NCBI GenBank assembly: GCA_963712055.1
Contig: CAVQGN010000006.1
Location: 1-13,648, forward strand
DNA: 13,648 bases
From: JAHBVL01 sp963712055
GTDB lineage: Bacteria; Chloroflexota; Chloroflexia; Thermomicrobiales; UBA6265
Reading direction: 5' to 3'
A program made the translations under genes and the position numbers. This document shows positions 1 through 6,514 of this stretch, piece by piece; the stretch's first letter is position 1, and the number at the start of each line of letters is the position of its first letter. The notes beneath the pieces are model-generated. The model made no database searches and was not told the DNA's origin. It worked only from the letters and a program-made list of their open reading frames with translations.

Positions 1-10
1 AGAAGAATGG

Positions 11-484
11 TTAAAAGGTTGTTCCATCCTGATCATACCTGTCACCGTCCATTGTTTTTCTACTGACGAAGCGTTTGTACTCGAGTTTCGGACGTCCGAA
101 ATTGAGGAGCAACCCGACTTCAAATCCGGTGGCATTGAGATAGTTGAGCACTTGCGCGGCATGTTCCGGTTGAAGCGATTTCACTGCCTTCAGTTCGACG
201 ATGACACGCTCATCGACCACGAGATCAGCATAGTAGGTTCCAACACGCTGACCGCGAAACATGACCGCAGCGGGATACTGCGCCACTGCCTTCAACCCAC
301 GATCCCGTAGAGCAATCATCATCGCTTGCTCATAGACGGATTCGAGGAATCCCGCACCGAGTTCGTTGCTAACCTCAAAAGCGCTTCCAATTACCCCTCT
401 CGTGACGTCCTCGAACTGAAGCGGCCTGTTCGGAGGATATTCGGCCCCGACCACCATCCCATCCCGTTCATCCTGTCTATCCAT
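11..484 (-). CDS. GxxExxY-family protein (PD-(D/E)xK-like fold)
   Basis: The 157-residue product has the hallmark GAGFLESVYE (residues 43-52) that names the GxxExxY family (PDDEXK_3). It is followed by YYADLVVD (Asp87) and VIVELKA (Glu97-x-Lys99), then HAAQVLNYL and GLLLNFG, all in the family order. The D...ExK pattern is that of a PD-(D/E)xK nuclease-like core, but the cellular role of the family is not established, so no substrate is claimed. Length is near the upper end for the family because of an N-terminal tail of about 25 residues; an internal Met at residue 10 is a possible alternative start. The ATG at 484 is preceded by a GAGG about 7 nt upstream. The gene lies 9 nt after the stop of the YdhR-like gene, so the two are probably co-transcribed. 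Confidence 0.9.
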   Translation of the reverse strand: MDRQDERDGMVVGAEYPPNRPLQFEDVTRGVIGSAFEVSNELGAGFLESVYEQAMMIALRDRGLKAVAQYPAAVMFRGQRVGTYYADLVVDERVIVELKAVKSLQPEHAAQVLNYLNATGFEVGLLLNFGRPKLEYKRFVSRKTMDGDRYDQDGTTF

Positions 485-493
485 GTCCTTGCC

Positions 494-799
494 TCACACC
501 GTTTCCAGCGACGGTGTCTCCCCGTGCAACGCTCCAACGAACTCGTAGTTCTCGATCCGCAGGTCTTCCGTCTTGTAGACCTCAGGAATTGAACGAGCAA
601 GTTCGGAGGTCTCGAACTCGGCAAGCGACTCCGCCGAATCGAACACATAGATCGCCGTCCAGGCGCCGTCACCATCCACCCCGTAGAACTTCTGGATCAA
701 TCCGGGCAGTTCACGCAGCGCGCCAGCCCGTTCACGGGTCAACCGGACGATTTCATCAGCGGGTAAGGTCGAGGTGAAGCGAATCGACTGCACGATCAT
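494..799 (-). CDS. YdhR-like small protein (ferredoxin-like/ABM-type fold), copy 1
   Basis: A 101-residue protein starting MIVQSIRF, with LPGLIQKFYG in the middle and a conserved tail (FVGALHGETPSLETV). It resembles the short dimeric alpha/beta-barrel proteins of the YdhR/ABM monooxygenase-like group: length, an initial beta strand ending in RF, and the LPG-x3-KFY motif. No catalytic residues can be assigned, so oxygenase activity is only a family-level suggestion. A paralogue with the same layout lies at 2686-2991 (shared KFYG, IYIFDS or IYVFDS, and GALHxETPSxxTV). A G/A-rich stretch (GGGGGAAGAG) just before the ATG can serve as the ribosome binding site. It sits between the VOC gene (53 nt upstream) and the GxxExxY gene (9 nt downstream). 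Confidence 0.85.
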   Translation of the reverse strand: MIVQSIRFTSTLPADEIVRLTRERAGALRELPGLIQKFYGVDGDGAWTAIYVFDSAESLAEFETSELARSIPEVYKTEDLRIENYEFVGALHGETPSLETV

Positions 800-852
800 T
801 CGCTCTTCCCCCTGTCAGCCGACTGTCCTGACACTCTAACAGGCGATGGGCC

Positions 853-1254
853 TCAAGCGTGCATGTCCTCCAGCAAGTCCCACTGGTTCCCTTCGAGATC
901 GACAAAAACCGCAACCCGACCATAGCTCTCCGTTCGCGGTTCTCGCACAAATTCAACTCCTGCCTGCTTCAGGCGCTGGAAAGTATGGTCGAAGTCGTCG
1001 ACCCGAAGGAAAAATCCAACCCGCCCACCAAACTGATTGCCAATAGCGGCGCATTGCTCGTTCCCATCAGCGCGCGCCAGCAACAAACCCGTTTCAGCCC
1101 CCGGTGGACGAACCACAACCCATCGTTTCAGCTGCCCAGCATTCGTCGTCGCGGGACTGTCCTCGACCAGTTCGAAACCGAGCATGTCGACGAAAAAGGC
1201 AATCGCCCGGTCATAGTCGTCCACGATTAACGTGACAAGTCCCAGGTATCTCAA
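853..1254 (-). CDS. VOC-family (glyoxalase/bleomycin-resistance fold) protein
   Basis: The 133-residue product has the two-module VOC pattern: LVTLIVDDYDRAIAFFVDML-GF at the N-terminus (residues 7-27) and a second beta-alpha-beta unit, VGFFLRVDDFDHTFQRLKQ-AGVEF, ending in the typical EGNQWDLLE. The usual first metal-ligand His of strand 1 appears to be Leu, and the His that starts the second module appears to be Gly. The classic metal-binding set is therefore incomplete, and a substrate cannot be named. The start is TTG at 1254; it is supported by AAAGGTG about 8 nt upstream and by the VOC first strand beginning only a few residues later. The upstream DUF305 gene is separated by a strong hairpin at 1297-1328, so this gene may start a new transcript. 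Confidence 0.88.
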   Translation of the reverse strand: MRYLGLVTLIVDDYDRAIAFFVDMLGFELVEDSPATTNAGQLKRWVVVRPPGAETGLLLARADGNEQCAAIGNQFGGRVGFFLRVDDFDHTFQRLKQAGVEFVREPRTESYGRVAVFVDLEGNQWDLLEDMHA

Positions 1255-1296
1255 TCGAATTCACCTTTCTCCGGGTAGCGCAGTCGTGGGAAGGGT

Positions 1297-1328
1297 CGGG
1301 AGCGCAGCCGAAAAAGACTGCGCTCCCG
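1297..1328 (-). terminator. Perfect 11-bp hairpin after the DUF305 stop codon
   Basis: An 11-bp perfect inverted repeat, CGGGAGCGCAG (1297-1307) and CTGCGCTCCCG (1318-1328), has a 10-nt A-rich loop. It begins 8 nt past the stop of the minus-strand DUF305 gene, where a terminator is expected. The run after the stem on the minus strand (ACCCTTCC) is not a proper U-tract, so it may be a weak or factor-assisted terminator or an mRNA 3' end stabiliser. On the plus strand the stem is followed by GGTTTT, but no plus-strand gene ends here. Confidence 0.55.
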
Positions 1329-1335
1329 GTTTTCC

Positions 1336-2067
1336 CTAGCCGCTAACCGGAGTAGCGCTTTCCCACTCCAGCAACCAGCTATTCATCTCATCGATCTCAG
1401 CTTGCTGCGTGCTGATGATGGCGTCGGCCAGATTGCGAATCTCCTGGTGGGTCGCTTCTGTCTGGGCAACCCTGGCCATGGCGATCGCGCTTTCATGGTG
1501 CGGGATCATCGCTTCCAGGAAGGCAACGTCAACTGGCCCGGTAACGCTGCAAAGCGCGGCAACTTCGGCGGCCGGGTCCATTCCCATCATCCCACCGTCG
1601 TCCATCATGCCCGCCATTGGCGTCGCGTCCATGTGGCCCATACCAGCCATACTCTCCGACTCCATCATGCCGACCATCGACTCGGTCATTTCGTCCATCG
1701 ACATCACGGGCGCGCCCGGATACCAGGAATCTCGCCATTCCCGCATCTGGGCGATCTCGGATGACTGTGCCGCGATGATCTCCTCTGCAAGGCCAATGAC
1801 TTCCGGCGTTTCCGCCCGGACCAGTGCCACCTCGGCCATCAAAACCGCACTTTCGTGATGGACGATCATCATATCGATGAACATCAGGTCGAAGTCGGCG
1901 GTCATGTCCATGCTTCCCATGTCATGATCTGGCACCGGTGTGGCCGGTACCTGACAGGGATCCGCAACCGGGGTCCCGGTCTGGACTGCGCTGACAGAGT
2001 AAGGCAGCGTGCCGACGATCACTGCCAATAAAGCGAAAAAGACGACGAACGTTTGTGACCGTTTCAT
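1336..2067 (-). CDS. Secreted DUF305 protein with two DUF305 halves and a Met-rich linker
   Basis: The 243-residue exported protein has a signal peptide (MKRSQTFVVFFALLAVIVG, cleavage likely near SVSA-VQ). Two DUF305-type helical repeats follow, each with the HHESA motif (residues 70-74 and 190-194) and a matching helix (EEIIAAQSSEIAQM, ADAIISTQQAEIDEM). Between them is a linker (about 122-163) with 15 Met and one His. DUF305 proteins are small periplasmic or extracellular helical proteins, some implicated in copper binding. The His-His pairs and Met-rich linker make a soft-metal role plausible here, but that is inference. The ATG at 2067 was chosen over an in-frame TTG at 2106 because a GGAG lies 8 nt upstream and the signal peptide begins there. 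The C-terminus ATPVSG is the kind of tail seen in Thermomicrobia-like secreted proteins. Confidence 0.92.
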   Translation of the reverse strand: MKRSQTFVVFFALLAVIVGTLPYSVSAVQTGTPVADPCQVPATPVPDHDMGSMDMTADFDLMFIDMMIVHHESAVLMAEVALVRAETPEVIGLAEEIIAAQSSEIAQMREWRDSWYPGAPVMSMDEMTESMVGMMESESMAGMGHMDATPMAGMMDDGGMMGMDPAAEVAALCSVTGPVDVAFLEAMIPHHESAIAMARVAQTEATHQEIRNLADAIISTQQAEIDEMNSWLLEWESATPVSG

Positions 2068-2160
2068 AGGTATTGCTCCAGTTTGGAAACCGTTCGAATT
2101 CGACAAGACGAGCGCCCGACGAAAGCGTCACCTCGAGCGCGCGAAATCAATCCGAGCGGC

Positions 2161-2484
2161 CTATAACCGGAACACCTGGAGCATTGCCCGCAACTGATTT
2201 CGTCGCGGCTGGAATTGCGAAGCGGCGTCAGCCGGACGAGTAACGTCAACCTCCGCGACCGCAGCCAGACCCGATACGGAAGGCGCAGGCGACGGACCAG
2301 GGCTCACTACCGGCGCAACCGGATGCTCTGGACTGCATGGCTCGAAGGTCATTCCTTCATTGGAACTGCGGCCCTGTTCGACCTCGTGATGCGTCGGATC
2401 AGGATGATGCGCAGAAGCAGGCGCAATCATGAGCAATCCATGCGCAAGAAGTACGAACACGACCAGGGCGGCGATTCGTCTCAT
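2161..2484 (-). CDS. Small secreted His-containing protein, unknown function
   Basis: A 107-residue protein with a clear signal peptide (MRRIAALVVFVLLAHGLLMI, then APASA-HH). The predicted mature N-terminus is His-rich (HHPDPTHHEVEQ), followed by a single Cys in EPCSPEHP and a Pro/Ser-rich stretch (PVVSPGPSPAPSVSG). I do not recognise a family. It precedes the DUF305 gene by 93 nt on the same strand and could share its transcript. The His cluster next to a DUF305 gene and near a cupredoxin suggests metal binding, but nothing proves it. The ATG at 2484 has no Shine-Dalgarno-like sequence; a promoter-like pair close upstream would allow a leaderless mRNA. Confidence 0.7.
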   Translation of the reverse strand: MRRIAALVVFVLLAHGLLMIAPASAHHPDPTHHEVEQGRSSNEGMTFEPCSPEHPVAPVVSPGPSPAPSVSGLAAVAEVDVTRPADAASQFQPRRNQLRAMLQVFRL

Positions 2485-2490
2485 GGAAGA

Positions 2491-2518
2491 GTATCAAGTC
2501 CCTTATGTTGCAGTGAAT
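2491..2518 (-). promoter_or_regulatory. Possible promoter for a leaderless message of the small secreted gene
   Basis: On the minus strand upstream of the ATG at 2484 there is TTCACT, a 16-nt spacer, then GATACT (each 4 of 6 matches to sigma-70-type -35 and -10 boxes). The -10 ends 6 nt before the ATG, so transcription would start almost at the start codon. This agrees with the missing ribosome binding site. It is a weak consensus match and low confidence. Confidence 0.25.
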
Positions 2519-2685
2519 AACAGTAGTCCGCCATTGCAGTCTGCTCGCTTCATCGTAGCTTACGGCGGACCGAATGCGGATACGACGATCGTCGATTCAG
2601 TCTGGAAAGGAATTACGTCAAGCTGATGCCGGGTCCCGTTCCAAATCGAAACCCCTACGTGCGGCACTACTCGTGACCTGATTCT

Positions 2686-2991
2686 TCACACGGTCTTCAT
2701 CGAAGGGGTCTCTTCGTGCAACGCGCCGAGCATTTCCCACCGCTCGACTCTTAACTCCTCCGCCTCATACGCGGAGGGAATGGTCTTGGCGAGTTCGGAT
2801 TCACGGAAGTTAGCGAGAGATTCCAGCGAATCGAAGATGTAGATCCCGGTGTAGGTGCCGTCACCAGCCGAACCGTAGAACTTCTGTACGAGCCCCGGAA
2901 CAGCGCGAAACTCAGGGGCACGCACTCCAAGGATCTTCAGGGCGTCCGATTCACTCAGATTGCTCTTGAATCGAACCGAATGAATGATCAT
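2686..2991 (-). CDS. YdhR-like small protein (ferredoxin-like/ABM-type fold), copy 2
   Basis: A 101-residue paralogue of the protein at 494-799, of equal length and colinear along the whole protein. Both share the first strand ending in RF, the PGL-x2-KFYG motif, IYIFDSLESLANFRESELA, and the tail GALHEETPSMKTV. It fits the same YdhR/ABM-like dimeric alpha-beta group; substrate and activity are unknown. A strong GGAGG lies 9 nt before the ATG at 2991. The gene stands alone between the small secreted gene (about 200 nt away) and the cupredoxin (117 nt upstream), all on the minus strand. Confidence 0.85.
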   Translation of the reverse strand: MIIHSVRFKSNLSESDALKILGVRAPEFRAVPGLVQKFYGSAGDGTYTGIYIFDSLESLANFRESELAKTIPSAYEAEELRVERWEMLGALHEETPSMKTV

Positions 2992-3108
2992 GATCTACCC
3001 CCTCCGATAGGCTTACCGAAAATCGGTTTTTGAACGACCAAGACATTCTAGCCGGAAAGTGCTCGATCTTTGCACGTGGGATTGATTCAGTGGGGTCCTG
3101 GCTGGGCG

Positions 3109-3915
3109 CTATTCGACCCTGATCTCTCCGATCATCTGAGGATGAAGCAAACAGGCGTACGCGAAGACACCCGCCTCCGAAAAGGTGGTCACGTATGACC
3201 CGCCCGGGTCGAGGATGCCTGAATCGCCAAACTCGCCCGTGACGGTATGCGGCGCGACCCCTGCGTTGTTCCAGTTCACGGTTGTGCCTGGAGATATGAC
3301 CAGATCCACCGGTTCGAAAGCGAAATCGATAATCGAAACGTCAACCGTTTCGCCAGCAGCAGCCGGGCTGGCAACGGCAACCGGTGATGCTTCTGGGGTG
3401 CCTGCCGGTGTCCCCTCAGAAGCGGTGGCATTTGGATCGACCACGATCAACTCGGCCCGCATATCAGCATGGAACTGGCAGATGACCGGGAATCTTCCAG
3501 CCTCATTGACCGTGAATGTCGCCGATTGACCGGGATTGAGGGTGCCGGTATCGAACGACGTACTGGTTGCCGTGTGCTCATCATCGTCGGCGTTGACAAC
3601 CGTGACCGTCTGCCCAACGTTTACCGTCAACGACGCCGGGAAAAACTGCTCGTCGATGATCCGGATCTCGAACTCACCCTGCGGAACGGCCATGGCTGTG
3701 CTCGCCGCGATCACATCTTCATCGACTCGGTCATCATGGTCGCTGTCATGGTCGTCTTCTGGACAATCTCCACTGCCTTTTCCGCTCGAATCACAGTCGT
3801 CATCCTTGAGCCATGCACTCGCGGCAAACGTTATCTCGGTTGTGACGACGACGCCCGCAACACCTGTCAGCAGAAGCAATGCCACGACACATCGCAAAAG
3901 GGAAATTCGCTTCAT
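3109..3915 (-). CDS. Exported double-domain cupredoxin (plastocyanin-like)
   Basis: The 268-residue exported protein starts with a signal or anchor segment (MKRISLLRCVVALLLLTGVAG) and a very acidic stretch (about residues 37-67, rich in Asp and His). Two cupredoxin domains follow. Domain 1 carries His114 and CQFHADM (Cys146, His149, Met152); domain 2 carries His223 and CLLHPQM (Cys255, His258, Met261). These are two full type-1 copper ligand sets, so each domain should bind copper and may carry electrons or store copper outside the membrane. A GTPAGTPEASPVAVASP linker joins them. The ATG at 3915 was preferred to the one at 3933 because AGAGGA sits 6-7 nt upstream of it. The partner oxidoreductase is not in the window. 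Confidence 0.93.
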   Translation of the reverse strand: MKRISLLRCVVALLLLTGVAGVVVTTEITFAASAWLKDDDCDSSGKGSGDCPEDDHDSDHDDRVDEDVIAASTAMAVPQGEFEIRIIDEQFFPASLTVNVGQTVTVVNADDDEHTATSTSFDTGTLNPGQSATFTVNEAGRFPVICQFHADMRAELIVVDPNATASEGTPAGTPEASPVAVASPAAAGETVDVSIIDFAFEPVDLVISPGTTVNWNNAGVAPHTVTGEFGDSGILDPGGSYVTTFSEAGVFAYACLLHPQMIGEIRVE

Positions 3916-4168
3916 TGTCCATCCTCTTTTCATGGCACCACTGCCGACACCGTGGGAATAGGAAGATCTTATATCGGATCATGCTTTTTTCGCTTGGACG
4001 CGGGTTGAGCGGGACGTCTGATTCCCGATCCGCAATTCGCAGCCTTGGGACACGGCCGGTCGTGATCCTGGGAGCGGTGAAGGCGATTGTCGCACCCACA
4101 TCACCTTTCGTGCGACTATTTCCCCATGACGATCCTTGCCCTCCCCCTTGCCTGAGGAGTTCACTACC
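3916..4168. other. Divergent intergenic region between cupredoxin and lactonase-like genes
   Basis: 253 nt separate two divergently transcribed genes, so promoters for both should lie here. A TATAAG on the minus strand (3973 to 3968) could be a -10 for the cupredoxin, but no convincing -35 box is at the right distance. A nine-codon open frame (4126-4155, MTILALPLA and stop) ends just before the ribosome binding site of the lactonase-like gene. Confidence 0.4.
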
Positions 4169-4930
4169 ATGGGAACGCGCGTATATCTGCTCGATGGCGG
4201 TTCACTGAATGTCGACATGTCCTATGTCTCCTGGAACCAGGGGCAGGGGGTCGAATACCGCTTCCCAGTTTTCTCGATCCTGGTCGACACCGGCGATCGG
4301 AAGATCCTGATCGATACCGGGTTCGACCGCGAATGGGTCGAACGCGTTCTTCCTTATTACTCCCCTGAGCAGACAGCCGAACAAACGATCGTCGGGCAGC
4401 TTGCTTCGATCGGAATTCGTTCCGAAGAGATCGACACCGTCGTCAACACCCATCTCCATTTTGATCATTGCGGCGGCAATCGCTTTTTCCCCGGTGCCCG
4501 TTTCATCATGAGCAAAACCGAACTCCGCCATGCCTATGTCCCCGATCCCTGGGAGCGACTGGAATACGACACCAACCTGGTCGAACTCCCCGGTGGTCGT
4601 TTCGATCTCCTCGCTATCGACGACTACGACTACGAAGTCATTCCCGGTCTGACCCTGATCGAAACTCCGGGCCATTCCTGGGGTCACTATGCCGTCGTCG
4701 TACGCCCAACCGGAGAAGTTCCGATGGTCTTTCCGATCGACGTCGCGTACAACCGCAACAGTCTTGAAAACAAGGTGTTGCCCGGTCTCCATACCGACCC
4801 GACCCAGCTCCTCGCATCAATGGTCAAGATCGAAAACATCGCGCACAAGATCGGCGGTCAGATCATCTTTTCCCATGATTCGGACGCCTGGAAAGACTAT
4901 CGCAAAGCACCCGATTTCTACGGCGAATAG
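4169..4930 (+). CDS. Metallo-beta-lactamase-fold lactonase-like enzyme (N-acyl homoserine lactonase family)
   Basis: The 253-residue product has the MBL dinuclear-metal motif HLHFDHCGGN (HxHxDH, near residues 95-104). Later come the metal-ligand positions TPGHSWGHY (His), FPIDVAYN (Asp, bridging) and IIFSHDSDAW (His). Order and spacing match the AiiA/AttM N-acyl homoserine lactonase branch, whose members open lactone rings of quorum-sensing signals or of catabolic intermediates such as 4-pyridoxolactone. The true substrate cannot be read from sequence. The start is ATG 4169 with GAGGAG about 9 nt upstream, rather than the in-frame TTG at 4136, which has no such site. It lies 30 nt before the ABC transporter gene on the same strand, so the product may act on an imported compound rather than a signal. 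Confidence 0.85.
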   Translation: MGTRVYLLDGGSLNVDMSYVSWNQGQGVEYRFPVFSILVDTGDRKILIDTGFDREWVERVLPYYSPEQTAEQTIVGQLASIGIRSEEIDTVVNTHLHFDHCGGNRFFPGARFIMSKTELRHAYVPDPWERLEYDTNLVELPGGRFDLLAIDDYDYEVIPGLTLIETPGHSWGHYAVVVRPTGEVPMVFPIDVAYNRNSLENKVLPGLHTDPTQLLASMVKIENIAHKIGGQIIFSHDSDAWKDYRKAPDFYGE

Positions 4931-4960
4931 CGACTCCCTGCCGTCGCCGTGCCCGAGTCG

Positions 4961-6514
4961 ATGACCACCTCCACACCGGTGCTCTCTGCCCACCAGCTCA
5001 GCAAGCGACTCGGCGCGGTCCAAGCCAACGACGCGATCGATCTTTCCCTTTATCCCGGCGAGATCCACGCCCTGCTGGGTGAAAACGGCGCTGGCAAAAC
5101 AACTCTGCTCAATCTCCTCTCCGGTCTTTACGAGCCCGACAGCGGCGAGATCCGGATCGATGGCCATCCGACAACCCTCGCTTCACCAGCGGCCGCGATC
5201 GCGCACGGAATCGGCACCGTGCACCAGCATTTCACTCTCGTGCCCAATCTCTCGATCACCGAGAATCTCCTGCTCGGCGCCCCCACCGGGTTCCTCCTCA
5301 GCCGCGCCGATCCCGGGAATCGGGTTTCCGCGCTGATGACCGATCTCGGACTCGATGTTCCACCAGAAACCGAGATCCGCCACCTCTCACTCGGACAACG
5401 GCAACGGGTCGAGATCGTCAAAGCCCTCGCGCGCAACTCGACGATCCTCCTGCTCGACGAACCAACCTCCGTGCTGTCACCGAAAGAGGCCACCGACCTT
5501 TTCGCGGTACTCGAGCGACTACGGGACCGTGGGGTTGCCATCGTGCTCGTCACCCACAAACTCGAAGAAGCCCTGGCGGTCAGCGACCGGATCACCGTCC
5601 TTCGCGATGGCAAGGTGGCTGGAACGCTCGATCTGAGCCAACCAGCGGATCGACCAGTCGACCCCACCGGGGAGATCGTGTCGCTGATGTTCGGCGAGCG
5701 TCCGGTGGTTGCAGCAGCACGTCCCGACCGTCATCCGGGAGCTGAACTCCTGCTCCGTGTCGATGCGATCACCGCCTTGGGCGACCGTGGCGAAACAGCG
5801 CTCCATGACCTTTCCCTCGTACTCAAGAAGGGTGAGGTCTACGGCGTGGCCGGTGTCGATGGCAACGGCCAGCAGGAACTGGCCGAGGTTCTGGCTGGCC
5901 AGCGACGAGTAGAAACCGGCAAGGTCACCCTCGATGGTATCGACCTGACCAACCGCGGTCCCAGAGTCGCCCGGGAAGCCGGGATTGCCTACGTCACCGA
6001 TGACCGTCTCGGCGAAGGGACGGTGCCGTCGATGTCGATTGCCGACAACCTGATCCTGAAACAGGCGGGTGCGGCTCCGTTTTCGCGTCGTTTCTGGCTC
6101 GACCGCGCCGCCATCGAAAAGCATGCCGACCGCCTGATTGAGCAGTTCGAGATCCGCACGAGCGGCGCAGACAACGCTGTCTCCACCCTTTCCGGGGGCA
6201 ATGTTCAGCGACTCCTGCTGGCTCGCGAACTCGCCAGCGATCCCCGTCTCCTGATCTGCAACAAACCGACTTACGGACTCGATCTCGCAACCGCCCAGAA
6301 CGTGCTCCAGCTTCTCCACGACGTCGCCGCCGAGGGTCGGACCGTACTCCTGTTTTCCCCCGAACTCGACGACCTTCTCGCGATCAGCGACCGGATCGGG
6401 GTGATGTTCGGTGGCCAGATCGTCGCCACCCTCTCCGGTGACGAGGCCACACCCGACCGACTTGGCCGATTGATGACTGCCGGAAACACGCCGACGGAAA
6501 CAGCGAACCGATGA
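4961..6514 (+). CDS. Nucleoside/BmpA-type ABC importer, fused double ATPase subunit
   Basis: About 517 residues with two ABC modules, the layout of sugar and nucleoside CUT2-type importers. Module 1 is canonical: Walker A GENGAGKT (about 40-47), Q-loop in VHQHF, signature LSLGQ (142-146), Walker B LLLDEP (163-168) and H-loop VTHK (His199). Module 2 is degenerate: GVDGNGQQ lacks the Walker A GKT/S, Walker B reads LLICNKPT (Asn-Lys in place of Asp-Glu), and the H-loop is replaced by FSPELDD, though LSGGNVQR is kept. A non-catalytic second site is common in this family. ATG 4961 is used; an in-frame GTG at 4949 adds four residues, and neither has a strong ribosome binding site. Its stop overlaps the next gene's ATG (ATGA at 6511), indicating coupled translation. 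Confidence 0.94.
   Translation: MTTSTPVLSAHQLSKRLGAVQANDAIDLSLYPGEIHALLGENGAGKTTLLNLLSGLYEPDSGEIRIDGHPTTLASPAAAIAHGIGTVHQHFTLVPNLSITENLLLGAPTGFLLSRADPGNRVSALMTDLGLDVPPETEIRHLSLGQRQRVEIVKALARNSTILLLDEPTSVLSPKEATDLFAVLERLRDRGVAIVLVTHKLEEALAVSDRITVLRDGKVAGTLDLSQPADRPVDPTGEIVSLMFGERPVVAAARPDRHPGAELLLRVDAITALGDRGETALHDLSLVLKKGEVYGVAGVDGNGQQELAEVLAGQRRVETGKVTLDGIDLTNRGPRVAREAGIAYVTDDRLGEGTVPSMSIADNLILKQAGAAPFSRRFWLDRAAIEKHADRLIEQFEIRTSGADNAVSTLSGGNVQRLLLARELASDPRLLICNKPTYGLDLATAQNVLQLLHDVAAEGRTVLLFSPELDDLLAISDRIGVMFGGQIVATLSGDEATPDRLGRLMTAGNTPTETANR

Noticed and set aside
800..852. Terminator between the VOC and first YdhR-like genes
   Set aside because: Only a 6-bp imperfect pairing (CTGTCAG with CTGACA) is present and no T-run follows, so read-through is more likely.
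1402..1858. Plus-strand open frames opposite the DUF305 gene
   Set aside because: They overlap a well-supported exported protein entirely and show His/Ser/Ile-rich translations expected from the antisense of Met- and Asp-rich coding.
3968..3996. Sigma-70 promoter for the cupredoxin gene
   Set aside because: TATAAG is a fair -10 match but the hexamer at -35 distance (CAAGCG) does not match, so it is mentioned only as part of the intergenic region.
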